A stretch of DNA of 64,000 nucleotides from Akkermansiaceae bacterium UBA5689 (GTDB lineage: Bacteria > Verrucomicrobiota > Verrucomicrobiia > Verrucomicrobiales > Akkermansiaceae): contig DIHT01000149.1 of the NCBI GenBank assembly GCA_002420305.1, forward strand, positions 6,106 through 70,105, written 5' to 3'. Shown here piece after piece: positions 36,131 through 44,427 of this stretch. The translations under genes and the position numbers were made by a program. The notes beneath the pieces are model-generated. The model was not told where the DNA came from, searched no databases, and worked only from the letters and a program-made list of their open reading frames with translations. The number at the start of each line of letters is the position of its first letter. The first letter of the stretch is position 1.

Positions 36131-37006
36131 TCAAGCATCTGATCGTGTCATCGGCTGGCAGCGAGGGCACCACGCGGTTGTCCGAGTTGCAATCGTGCAT
36201 CGCTCCAGTGGGGAGTGGCATCTTGGACAGGTTCCTCCGGCCTTCCATCTGTGCTGAAATAGCCAAGAGCTGGGAGGAACCTGCTCGACATAGCTTCCGG
36301 GGGAAAATCCTCTCTTGCCGTCACGAGGCGAGTTTTTGTCGGCCACATGGCGGAGGGCTCCGCGGCAAACTTGCCTGCTTACCCGGCGAATGACGGCTAG
36401 ATCAAGCTCCTGCAGTGGAGTCCCTGGAAAGCGGAAAAGCCGCCAGCAGATTTCATCGGCCATCCAGTTTCCTATCCCGGGAAAGATCGATTGGTCGAGG
36501 AGAAGGGCCTTCAAAGAGGTTCCTTTGCGGCGCGTCGTTAACTGCCTCAGGTAGGCGAGGGTAAACCTGGCATGTAAGACCTCGAGAGGGAGTGTCTCCC
36601 AGGGCTTGTGGTTTTGCTGGTGGAGATAGACCCGTCCAAATTGTCGGTAATCCGAGTAAACGAGGGACAGATTTTTCGTTCTTAGAACAAAATGGTCATG
36701 TTTGTCCGGGCAATAATATGGATCTGCAAGGAACAATCGACCAGACATTCCAAGGTGAATTTCCAGATAGATGATAGGGTCTCCAGCCGAGGGTTTTACG
36801 AGAGAATCCGAAAAACCAAAGAGGAGGCGCTTTCCGTGGGTGCGGCTGTCGACCATCATCTTGCGCCTAAGATGTGTTTGGATCTTACCCGCGGGAGTAT
36901 CCCTGTAAACCCGGGTTTCAGGATGTGATTCTACAGCGATAACCTCCTGCCTTTGTGCTGGCTCCCAAATCCGACGGGCTAGTTCTACTTCGGCGAGCTC
37001 AGGCAT
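36131..37006 (-). CDS. Formamidopyrimidine-DNA glycosylase family (Fpg/Nei)
   Basis: A 291-residue base-excision repair glycosylase/AP lyase. It begins MPELAEVELARR, supplying the catalytic N-terminal Pro and Glu3 (most Fpg have PELPEVE). A conserved lysine is in RTHGKRLLF, LLDQSIFPGIGNWMADEICW is the helix-two-turn-helix region, and four cysteines (CPRC and CPRC) form the C-terminal zinc finger. The substitution in the N-terminal motif and an unusual loop make the exact substrate uncertain; MutM-type removal of oxidised purines is likely. It lies between the TPR gene and the L,D-transpeptidase gene. Confidence 0.88.
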   Translation of the reverse strand: MPELAEVELARRIWEPAQRQEVIAVESHPETRVYRDTPAGKIQTHLRRKMMVDSRTHGKRLLFGFSDSLVKPSAGDPIIYLEIHLGMSGRLFLADPYYCPDKHDHFVLRTKNLSLVYSDYRQFGRVYLHQQNHKPWETLPLEVLHARFTLAYLRQLTTRRKGTSLKALLLDQSIFPGIGNWMADEICWRLFRFPGTPLQELDLAVIRRVSRQVCRGALRHVADKNSPRDGKRGFSPGSYVEQVPPSSWLFQHRWKAGGTCPRCHSPLERCTIATRTTAWCPRCQPMTRSDA

Positions 37007-37064
37007 TCCTTTGGCGAGAAAAAATCAAATGTAGATCTGGCGATGTCAAGGAGGGGGCGAGGCA

Positions 37065-38516
37065 CTACCTTGAGATACGTCCCTGCGACTTTTGCTGAAT
37101 CCGCTGCAGTAGTTCTGCAGTTTCGGGATGCTCTGGATCCAATGCTTTTGCTCTGTTGAGCAATGAGGCTGCCGGAGCCAGGTTGCGGTTCTGTTCGATC
37201 CAGACGCGGGCAAGTTTCCGGAGTGCCAGTGCGGTATGACCGGGCCGTTCCGGAGCGATCCTACGTATGGCGTCTCGAAGCCGGGTTTCAGCTCCAGTCG
37301 AGTCTCCTACCTGCATCAGGGCCGTAGCGAATTCGATTTGAAATATTGGGCCAAGAACGGATGATCTGTTCGCACCCGGCAAGGTATCCACAAGGTTTTC
37401 TGTCTGCCGGAACAATCTGGAGGCCTTGGTAAAATCGCCCTCGCGAAGGGTCGCAATAGCTAGCTGAGCCACGATGGAAGGGTTGTCAGGATAGTCAAAA
37501 TGCGCCTTTTCCAAGGTTAAACGCGCCTTGCGGGAATTTCCGGAGTCAAGAAGCCGCTTGGCGAGTTGGAGAAAATCGGTTGGAGCTCCCCCAGTAATTC
37601 TCAGGACCTCAGCTTGATGATGAAGGGAAGGGCCAAGCTGGCCCTTCCGGGAGTAAAATTGAGCGAGGGCCTTGTGGGCCAGAGGCTGATCCGAATCAAT
37701 TTGAAGTGTTGTATGCAAGGTTCGAAGTGCGGCATCCTCATCCCGATTGTAAAGCTGCAGGAGTCCAGCCCGGATCCGTAGGCCCAGAGAATCAGGTTGA
37801 ATCTCCACGTGCTTTTCGAGGATGTCGATCGCTTCTGCAAGCTGCCCATTTTTTTGATAATGGTCAGAAGCGCGGCGCGCAGCCACCGGCAGGTGGAGCC
37901 CTGTCTCAATGATTTTCTCGATGATGAGATGGAGTGCGTCCTCCAGTTGTTTTGAGCCACCCGGGAGAAGCGTTTTTACCAAGGGATCGAGAGCGATCCA
38001 GTGTTCGGCGCCGGCACTTGTGACCGTCAGCTGATCACGGAGGACCTCAAGAGATTGATTTCTCTGGCCGAGATTCTCGTGCAGGTGAATAAGACGAGTA
38101 TAAACCTCAGGGTGATTGGGAAACCGTAGATTTGCTTTGGATAAAATATCCATCATGGAATTCCGTGCAGCCTCGTCAGTGGAGACCTGCCTCTTCAGGA
38201 AATCAGCGAAGTATAATTGAGGATCCAGTTGCAGGGGATGGTTTTCAGCATACTGACGCAGAGTTCTCGTGGCTGCCGGCTGGTCTCCGGTTTGTTCCTG
38301 TAGAGAAGCCGCTTTCTGCGCGAGCACAAATGAGTGTGAATCGCGTTCCAGAGCAGTCTCGAAGTGTAGTCTTGCGGATGCTGGAGCACCGTCTAACTCC
38401 GCAAAAACTCCCCGGGCATACTCTTCCAGGGCAGTTTGAGCAGGCGCGTCCTGCCCGGGGTGGGCAGAGAGCGGCAAAAAAAAGAGCGAAGGGAGAGCGA
38501 CAAAGGCGGCGGTCAT
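37065..38516 (-). CDS. Exported tetratricopeptide-repeat protein
   Basis: A 483-residue protein starting with a signal peptide (MTAAFVALPSLFFLPLSAHP). The rest is made of helical TPR repeats, seen for example in EYARGVFAELDGAPASARLHFETAL, quoted by its core ARLHFETAL, HKALAQFYSRKGQLG and ALALRKLARVWIEQNRN, with a final ALDPEHPETAELLQRIQ. It probably scaffolds an envelope complex; no partner is identified. The frame is open to 38603 inside the preceding gene's end, but the signal peptide fixes the ATG at 38516. It is followed by the Fpg-family gene after 58 bases. Confidence 0.85.
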   Translation of the reverse strand: MTAAFVALPSLFFLPLSAHPGQDAPAQTALEEYARGVFAELDGAPASARLHFETALERDSHSFVLAQKAASLQEQTGDQPAATRTLRQYAENHPLQLDPQLYFADFLKRQVSTDEAARNSMMDILSKANLRFPNHPEVYTRLIHLHENLGQRNQSLEVLRDQLTVTSAGAEHWIALDPLVKTLLPGGSKQLEDALHLIIEKIIETGLHLPVAARRASDHYQKNGQLAEAIDILEKHVEIQPDSLGLRIRAGLLQLYNRDEDAALRTLHTTLQIDSDQPLAHKALAQFYSRKGQLGPSLHHQAEVLRITGGAPTDFLQLAKRLLDSGNSRKARLTLEKAHFDYPDNPSIVAQLAIATLREGDFTKASRLFRQTENLVDTLPGANRSSVLGPIFQIEFATALMQVGDSTGAETRLRDAIRRIAPERPGHTALALRKLARVWIEQNRNLAPAASLLNRAKALDPEHPETAELLQRIQQKSQGRISR

Positions 38517-38578
38517 AGACCGCCGCCTCGATGAGATATAATCAGGAGCGTTTTTCCGGCCCTCTTGACCAGGGTTAC

Positions 38579-41500
38579 TCACTTTACCTTCAGCGTTCCC
38601 CACATGAGCTGGCCGTGCCCTGGGTAGGTGCAGACGAATTCGTAGTCCCCAGGTGTCGCGGGGAGAGTGAGGTAAAGGGTAAACCGGCGCCCGGGCGCTA
38701 CCTGTGGGGTAGAACCGAGGAGAGCAGGACTGTCGGGGACAAAATTCTTTTCAATCGCCTTGGCGCCCAAAGCGATAGTTGCCTCAAGAATATTCTGGCG
38801 CGTTCCCGGCTTGATGACAGCGAGGTTATGCATCAAGCCGTCCGGATCATTGTTGGTGAAGGCGATTGCGAGTTGTTCTCCTGCCTTGGCCTCAATTTCC
38901 TTCTTGTCAAATTTCATGCCCCGCAGAACACCGACTTCAATCCTACGAGCATTGTCATAGCCCTCCGGCACCAAGCGTGCCGGGGCCTTGCTGAGGGCGT
39001 CCAGCTCGGCTTTCATCTTGGCGTCGCTGACCTTCGCAAGGGACTCATTACGGAAGTTATTGATAAAGCCTCCAAAGCTGGCTCCACCCTTGAAGTTCCG
39101 GGCCTTGGCAAACCAGGTGAAGTATTGCTTGCGCAGTTCCGGCGTCCATCCTTCGGAGACATTCTTGAGTGCGAAGACATAGTGGATCTGCTGCCTCTGT
39201 GGGTTGTTGGACTTTTGATTCAAAAAGCTATTTCCATACTGTCCGGAACGCTTGAGAAGTTCATCGTCAAATTCGATCTCCTCGAGGCCGACGGCTTCCT
39301 GACTCAGGAGCGGCACAGTTTTAGCGACCACGGCGGGATCACCGAGGTAGACAAGCATATCCACCAGCTCTCGATTAAGTGCATCAGTCTTAGCGGGGTA
39401 AAGAGGGCTGATCGCCTCGATGACAGACTCGGCAGTGGCGATGTCTGGTTTCCCCATCCGGATAAAGCAGAGGGAGAGAACGCGGAGGGCCTCTAGTTGC
39501 TGTGCTTCGTTCATGGCGGCTGGCGACAGTTGGCTCAATGCGTCAAGCAGCGCCCCTTGATGGCTTGCATCACCTTGTCTGGTCAGGGCGAGAAGCGCGG
39601 TCAAAGAGGTCTGAAGGTTATCTTCATTCAGGGCTTTGGCTGCCCAGTCGCTCACAGGTTGATGTTCGAGGGCAATCCTTGCGGCGTAGCGGATGAAGCG
39701 ATCCTCATGCCCGAGGGCGCTCCAGACCTTTTCAATGGAGCCTGCAACGGCCTTACCGTGGTATTGTTCGAGATCACGCCGCGTCTTCCGGAGCGCTTGA
39801 GTGGCCTTTGTGTCCGGGAAGCGCCGGTCCTTGGAGACATCACCGGTGTAGGTCACCCTATAAAGAGCAGACTGGGTTCCCCTGCCCCCGACAGCGAAAT
39901 ACATGTTGCCATCCTTGCCGATGACCCCGTCTGTAACATTGAGGGGAACACCGGTAACGAATTCCTCCTTGATTCCGCGGTAGCTGGATCCTTCCGGCGC
40001 GAGGTGGATCGCGTAGATCGTTCCGTAGGTCCAGTCAAAGGCGTAGATTGCATGCTGGTAGTCCGCGGGGAAATTGGAACCAAGCCCCGACATTACTCCA
40101 GTCGGGCAGCCGGGACCGATGTCAACGGTCGGGGGCAGACAATCCGGGTACCAGGCGGGCCATTTGCCCGTCCCTGTGCGCCATCCAAACTCGCTCCCGC
40201 TTGTGCAGTGATAAACTCTGGTTGGGCGATACCAAGGTGTACCGCTATCCCACTCCATATCGGAATCGTAGGTGAACATTTCTCCGTGGGCGTTGAAGGC
40301 CACGTCATACTGGTTCCGAAAGCCCGATGAATAAAAGTTCCATGCTTTACCGTCTGGATCGGTATGCGCGATCCAGCCACCCGGGGCTCGAATACCGCGT
40401 GCATGTCCCCGGGCATCGGTCATTCTTGGGAGAAGAAGGTCCTCGGCGTAGTTTTTGGGGACGGAGTAGATTTCAGGCTTGGGGGGCTGGGTGTGATTAC
40501 CGCCGAGGACCATGAGCGATTTTCCATCGGGAGTGAGGACGACCGCATGAGGCCCATGTTCGCCGCCACCCTGCAGTCCACGCAGTTTGGTGACCTTGTC
40601 GAGCTGGTCGTCTGCGTTGGTGTCCGTGAGGTAGTAAAGCCCACTGCCATGCCCTCCTACGCCGCCTCCGTTCACGCAGACATAGAGACGATTAAATGCC
40701 CAGAGCAGTCCATGGCCTCCGCTGATTGGAGCGGGCACCTTTTCCACCTTCAGCTCCTTGCCGAGGGTTATCCGCCAAATCCCTGCCTTGCCCTGATCGC
40801 TGCAGTAGAGACGGCCCTTATCGTCTATGGCCATGGAGACCCATGAGCCCTGCTGTCCCTTGGGCACCGTATAGATTTTTTCTACTTCAAAGCCCTCAGG
40901 GTGGACTACTGCCTCACCCTTGGAGGCAGGTTTCTTCTTCGCGACCTTCTTGGAGGCGCGATTGAGGACGATGTCCTTAACCTCGATCTTCATCGGGCTG
41001 CCGCCGTGAAGCTGAATTGCGACTACCCCCGAGAGAGAGCGCTTTGCCTTTTGCTCGTCCACCACTTCACTGGTGGTGACGCCGTTGACCTTGTGGGTAA
41101 GAACATTGCCCTTTGCCTGCACCGTGTAAGTATTCCATTCCCCGAGTTTGATGTCTTTCTTCCGGTCGAAATCACCCACGATCGCGCGTTTCCCGTCGGC
41201 AGCGACTTTAATCTTCTGACCCCGTTGGGCGATGATGCCGCGGCCTTTTTCTTCGTACATCATCCCGAGGTAATTCTGGGAAGGGTGCATGTCCATCTGG
41301 TAGCCACTGACAACCCAGTTGTCCTTGTTGACGAGCTTGGACCGATATTGGATTCCCGAATTGTTGTTTCCGGTTACTCTCGCCTTAAGGGTGAGCTCAA
41401 AATCATCAACGGCCTTTCCCTGGTAGACGAGAAAGGTATTTCCCTTGGTAGGGTTGTCGGCCTTGGTTTCGCCTACAATCACCCCGTCTTCGACGGACCA

Positions 41501-41620
41501 GAATTTCGAATGGCCTTTCCAGCCAGAGAGATCCTTACCGTTGAACAGTTTTTCTGGTGCTCCCAACAGGATGGCCGGGAGTAGTGACAGGGCCGCTACG
41601 GGCAAGAGACTAGCTTTCAT
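38579..41620 (-). CDS. DUF1080-propeller-HEAT-cupredoxin fusion protein
   Basis: A 1013-residue exported protein. A signal peptide (about 1-20) leads to DUF1080 (LFNGKDLSGWKGHSKFWSVEDG, about 24-215), a jelly-roll domain that Pfam calls 3-keto-disaccharide hydrolase. A Lys-rich linker leads to a six-bladed-type propeller like the 'membrane-bound dehydrogenase' domain of this phylum (about 245-600), then helical HEAT-like repeats (about 640-850). The last ~115 residues are a type 1 copper domain with His in LMHNLAVIKPG and Cys-His-Met in EFVCTYPGHGQLMWG. This suggests a periplasmic redox enzyme acting on sugars, with copper as electron outlet. Substrate unknown. ATG at 41620 chosen by the signal peptide. 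Confidence 0.88.
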   Translation of the reverse strand: MKASLLPVAALSLLPAILLGAPEKLFNGKDLSGWKGHSKFWSVEDGVIVGETKADNPTKGNTFLVYQGKAVDDFELTLKARVTGNNNSGIQYRSKLVNKDNWVVSGYQMDMHPSQNYLGMMYEEKGRGIIAQRGQKIKVAADGKRAIVGDFDRKKDIKLGEWNTYTVQAKGNVLTHKVNGVTTSEVVDEQKAKRSLSGVVAIQLHGGSPMKIEVKDIVLNRASKKVAKKKPASKGEAVVHPEGFEVEKIYTVPKGQQGSWVSMAIDDKGRLYCSDQGKAGIWRITLGKELKVEKVPAPISGGHGLLWAFNRLYVCVNGGGVGGHGSGLYYLTDTNADDQLDKVTKLRGLQGGGEHGPHAVVLTPDGKSLMVLGGNHTQPPKPEIYSVPKNYAEDLLLPRMTDARGHARGIRAPGGWIAHTDPDGKAWNFYSSGFRNQYDVAFNAHGEMFTYDSDMEWDSGTPWYRPTRVYHCTSGSEFGWRTGTGKWPAWYPDCLPPTVDIGPGCPTGVMSGLGSNFPADYQHAIYAFDWTYGTIYAIHLAPEGSSYRGIKEEFVTGVPLNVTDGVIGKDGNMYFAVGGRGTQSALYRVTYTGDVSKDRRFPDTKATQALRKTRRDLEQYHGKAVAGSIEKVWSALGHEDRFIRYAARIALEHQPVSDWAAKALNEDNLQTSLTALLALTRQGDASHQGALLDALSQLSPAAMNEAQQLEALRVLSLCFIRMGKPDIATAESVIEAISPLYPAKTDALNRELVDMLVYLGDPAVVAKTVPLLSQEAVGLEEIEFDDELLKRSGQYGNSFLNQKSNNPQRQQIHYVFALKNVSEGWTPELRKQYFTWFAKARNFKGGASFGGFINNFRNESLAKVSDAKMKAELDALSKAPARLVPEGYDNARRIEVGVLRGMKFDKKEIEAKAGEQLAIAFTNNDPDGLMHNLAVIKPGTRQNILEATIALGAKAIEKNFVPDSPALLGSTPQVAPGRRFTLYLTLPATPGDYEFVCTYPGHGQLMWGTLKVK

Positions 41621-41766
41621 GTTAGCCAGTAGGTAGCCGAGCAATGGGCCGTGGACAAGGCGCGTTTTACCCACCCGAACAGGCGACCTTCGGGTCGGAA
41701 AGCCCGGGTAGCATCCTGAGGGAGGAATCAATACGATTCCCCTCGTTTCATCGAAAAGATGACTGA

Positions 41767-41802
41767 CCCGGATCCGGGGCAGAGAACGCCATCAGCGTTC
41801 TC
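41767..41802. repeat. Two palindromes upstream of the DUF1080 fusion gene
   Basis: CCCGGATCCGGG (41767-41778) is a 12-base perfect palindrome. Directly after, GAGAACGC (41782-41789), loop CATCA, GCGTTCTC (41795-41802) form a perfect 8-bp hairpin. They lie between the bS22-like gene and the DUF1080 fusion gene, both on the minus strand, so they could end the upstream transcript or regulate the downstream one. There is no T tract. The rest of 41621-41824 shows no gene. Confidence 0.5.
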
Positions 41803-41824
41803 CTCACCGTCCGGGCTCAGAATT

Positions 41825-41929
41825 CTACGACTTGTAACGCAAGCGCTTCTTGTGGCGGTTTGCCTTCATCCGCTTCTTGCGCTTGTGCTTGTTGATCTTT
41901 GTCTTTCGACGTTTTTTCAGCGAGCCCAT
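41825..41929 (-). CDS. Tiny basic ribosome-associated protein (bS22/mS38, COX24-like)
   Basis: A 34-residue protein from ATG 41927-41929 to TAG 41825-41827. The sequence MGSLKKRRKTKINKHKRKKR continues with lysine, arginine and histidine, about two thirds basic. It closely follows the pattern of the AURKAIP1/COX24 family (MGS.KKRRK.K..KHK..KR...NRHKK), which includes the mitochondrial small-subunit protein mS38 and the mycobacterial ribosomal protein bS22. I infer a small-subunit ribosomal protein near the decoding centre. It lies 39 bases downstream of hisG on the same strand. Too short for standard gene prediction. Confidence 0.85.
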   Translation of the reverse strand: MGSLKKRRKTKINKHKRKKRMKANRHKKRLRYKS

Positions 41930-41968
41930 GTTTAACAGTGGTTGTTCGGGGGTGGACAGGAGAGATTC

Positions 41969-42853
41969 TCAGGAGACGATTTTGTTTAGCGGGTATTCGA
42001 TGATTCCTTCCGCTCCGAGTTCCTTGAGGTCTGGCACGAGGTGTCGGACCGCGGACTCGTCGATGATGGTTTCCACCGCTACCCAGCCTTCTTCAGCAAG
42101 GGAGCTGACGGTTGGACGGCGGAGTGAGGGTAGGCGTTCCAATACCTTGGGCAAGGACTTTTCGGGGAGGTTGAGCTTCAACCCGACCTTGTCTCGTGCA
42201 GCAAGGGCAGCTTGGATCATGAGGACCATACGCTCCATTTTCTGGCGCTTCCAAGGGTTGGCAAAGGCCTCCTTGGAAGCGAAAAAGTGGGGGAAAGAGA
42301 CCAGTAACTCGTCAACAATGCGGAGTTTGTTGGCTCGGAGCGATGAGCCAGTTTCGGTCACGTCGACGATGGCGTCGACGAGGTCCGGAACCTTCACCTC
42401 GGTTGCTCCCCAGGAAAATTCGATGTCCGCGCTGACTCCCTTGCTCTCCAGATAACGTTTGGTGATTCCTACGGCCTCGGTCGCGATACGTTTTCCCTCA
42501 AGATCCTCAACTTTCTTAATCGGAGAGTCCTCAGGAACCACGAGCACCCAGCGAGTCGGTCGTACAGTAGCGCGGGAATAGGGCAGCTCAGCCATATCCT
42601 CCAAGTCCGCACCGTTTTCATAGACCCAGTCATAGCCGGTAATTCCACAATCGAGAAAACCGTCATGAATATAGGATCCAATTTCTTGGGCTCGAATCAT
42701 GAAGATATCCAGCTCGTCGTCGTCGGAGGATGGCCGTAACCCCCGCGATGAGGAATATACGTGGTAGCCAGCCTTTGCCAGGAGGTGGAGGGTCGGCTCC
42801 TGAAGACTGCCTTTGGGCAGTGCTATACGGAGAGTGTTCGCTGGTTCGGCCAC
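41969..42853 (-). CDS. hisG: ATP phosphoribosyltransferase, long form
   Basis: HisG makes phosphoribosyl-ATP, the committed step of histidine synthesis. The 294-residue protein is the long, self-contained form: the N-terminal catalytic region has [29 protein letters not shown] and [16 protein letters not shown] (phosphoribosyl-diphosphate site), and the last ~75 residues match the ACT-like feedback domain ([24 protein letters not shown]). No hisZ partner is needed. It starts at a GTG. No other his gene is adjacent; the bS22-like gene follows. Confidence 0.95.
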   Translation of the reverse strand: MAEPANTLRIALPKGSLQEPTLHLLAKAGYHVYSSSRGLRPSSDDDELDIFMIRAQEIGSYIHDGFLDCGITGYDWVYENGADLEDMAELPYSRATVRPTRWVLVVPEDSPIKKVEDLEGKRIATEAVGITKRYLESKGVSADIEFSWGATEVKVPDLVDAIVDVTETGSSLRANKLRIVDELLVSFPHFFASKEAFANPWKRQKMERMVLMIQAALAARDKVGLKLNLPEKSLPKVLERLPSLRRPTVSSLAEEGWVAVETIIDESAVRHLVPDLKELGAEGIIEYPLNKIVS

Positions 42854-43034
42854 GATAGGATCCGGTTGGGGGCGGGGGTTTTACCTGCGAACGGCGGCGA
42901 AGCAACGCAAATATGAGCTCTGCGGAACCGAGGAGGCTTTCCCTCGCACCGGCGCCGGGATTTCCGGGAGTGGCCTACGCCGCTAGCGGATGGCCTGTGA
43001 TTGAAGGGTATTTGGCCCTGCGAGGGCCTAAGAA

Positions 43035-43523
43035 TCAGGCTTGCGACAAGGCCCAACGAACCATGGGAAGGTGCTCAGCACTCACTGAGGCGAGTATTTC
43101 GTCCCGAAATGCCTGTTCCTGAGCCTTGTAGCGCTCGATCGTTTGTTCCGTGACGGAGATTTCCCACATGCGGCGTGCGACTTCATCCAAGGGATTCTCG
43201 AGGGGTTCTGGCCCGGAACCCTCGTATTCAGGGGCTGATCCGCCAATAAGGGTATTTGTGCCCAGCAGGTAGGGAGAGAGTTCGTGAATTTGCCGGTCCC
43301 GGAGCTCCACGGTCGCATCTTGGTCCCCTCGGAGCTGCATGAGTTCTGGAAAGAGGGCACGAAGCTTCCGAACAAGGGAGCTGAGATTCTCGGATTCTTC
43401 CCCGCTGGAGCCGAGATCGCGTACCGCTCCTGCCAGTTCGTTCTTCACCCGATCCTTCGCGACGTTGAAAGGAACTAACTTCTGGGAGTCAGATGGGGAG
43501 TCTGCGGCGGGAAAAGAGCTCAT
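43035..43523 (-). CDS. Hypothetical protein, 162 residues
   Basis: Function not recognised. Cytoplasmic, no signal peptide or membrane helix. It is acidic and mostly helical: an N-terminal Ser/Pro-rich stretch, a helix KDRVKNELAGAVRDLG, SLVRKLRALFPELMQL, a Pro/Gly-rich loop near residue 100, then a charged pair of helices ending EHLPMVRWALSQA. The frame has a sound ATG (43521-43523) and codon use like its neighbours, so I consider it a real gene. It lies 181 bases upstream of hisG on the same strand and 242 bases from the divergent winged-helix-like gene. A structural or regulatory role cannot be judged. Confidence 0.6.
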   Translation of the reverse strand: MSSFPAADSPSDSQKLVPFNVAKDRVKNELAGAVRDLGSSGEESENLSSLVRKLRALFPELMQLRGDQDATVELRDRQIHELSPYLLGTNTLIGGSAPEYEGSGPEPLENPLDEVARRMWEISVTEQTIERYKAQEQAFRDEILASVSAEHLPMVRWALSQA

Positions 43524-43617
43524 TTTTGATAAATTCTCGGGGTAAATCCTGCGAAGGAAGGCGCCAACGCAGCGGTTTTTGGTCTTACAGGAGCACTTCT
43601 AGCGTCAAAAAATTAGT

Positions 43618-43765
43618 TTGCGAGCTAAATTTTAACATTTTGATTTAGCCTAATAATATCAAAATGCTTGGATTAAAGGTAAATCAAAGAGGGGCTTCGG
43701 GGGCTATCCCTAAATAAATTTAGCAAAAACTTGCCAAATGGGACTAACTTTAATAAATTTTTCTC
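43618..43765. promoter_or_regulatory. AT-rich repeat-laden upstream region
   Basis: This stretch is clearly more AT-rich than its surroundings. It holds a perfect 9-base inverted repeat with a 13-base spacer (CATTTTGAT 43636-43644 and ATCAAAATG 43658-43666) and a second 9-base pair further apart (GCTAAATTT 43624-43632 and AAATTTAGC 43716-43724). A third ATTTAGC lies at 43643-43649. A promoter-like pair, TTGCCA (43731-43736) and TAAATT (43754-43759) with a 17-base spacer, would place the transcript start at about the GTG (43766), implying a leaderless message. The repeats look like operator sites. Confidence 0.5.
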
Positions 43766-44278
43766 GTGAGCGCACCCTCTCAATTTCAGCACCTCGCGGA
43801 TGATCTATGGCGTTTAAGCCTGTCTGAGCTTCGGGATTTCCAAGGCGTGATTATTAAGATTATGGCTGCGAAAGAGGAGATTGCGGCTGTCTCGGAAACT
43901 TCTGCGGAGGAGCGGGATCGTGTGGCGGCGATAGAGCTGAAGGAGATCCGGGACTATCTTCAGAACGAAGATATTGCTCTTTCGGGACCTGAAGCAGTGG
44001 TTCTTGCGGCCTATTGCAAGCATCAGGAGGGATCCGAACTCCTTGATTCCAAGGGACTAAATATCTTTCTGGACTCCTACGGGCGTAAGCCTGCGAATAC
44101 ATCTACGGTAGTAGAAAAGCTCGGCAAGCGCTCCATGGTAGGGATCGAGGACGACGGGTTGCACTCTCACAAGAAGTTTAAGCTTACGGATATGGGACAG
44201 GATGAGGCATGGGAGATCCTGCTGCGTCTTAGACGCGGAAGGGACAAGGGTCGGACTCCTCTTACCGCGGTGATTTAG
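43766..44278 (+). CDS. Possible winged-helix regulator, 170 residues
   Basis: No firm family match. The N-terminal half is helical (LADDLWRLSLSELRDFQG, then a long charged helix). The C-terminal half, LSGPEAVVLAAYCKHQEGSELLD to KKFKLTDMGQDEAWEILLRL, has the pattern of a winged helix: a helix, a turn, a Ser/Thr-rich second helix, and a beta hairpin with LT-x-x-G before a final helix, as in MarR/PadR-type proteins. Translation starts at a GTG. A DNA-binding role, perhaps self-regulating through the inverted repeats upstream, is an inference. It is followed by transketolase after 149 bases. Confidence 0.5.
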   Translation: MSAPSQFQHLADDLWRLSLSELRDFQGVIIKIMAAKEEIAAVSETSAEERDRVAAIELKEIRDYLQNEDIALSGPEAVVLAAYCKHQEGSELLDSKGLNIFLDSYGRKPANTSTVVEKLGKRSMVGIEDDGLHSHKKFKLTDMGQDEAWEILLRLRRGRDKGRTPLTAVI

Positions 44279-44427
44279 GGTCGTCCTTTCCGGGCTAAGT
44301 AGATCATCGGTTGTCATCTTACCTGACCCGATCCGACCTGGTTGCCGGCAACAGTCAGGTGAAGACCGCGGAAGCGGTGGTATTACGCCTTGCACCCTTC
44401 ATCGGGTTCCCCAATCCTGCGCCACCC

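Noticed and set aside
43600..43765. AT-rich region as a replication origin
   Set aside because: No DnaA-box clusters (TTATCCACA-like) or dnaA/dnaN neighbours were seen. Operator sites for the adjacent gene explain the repeats better.
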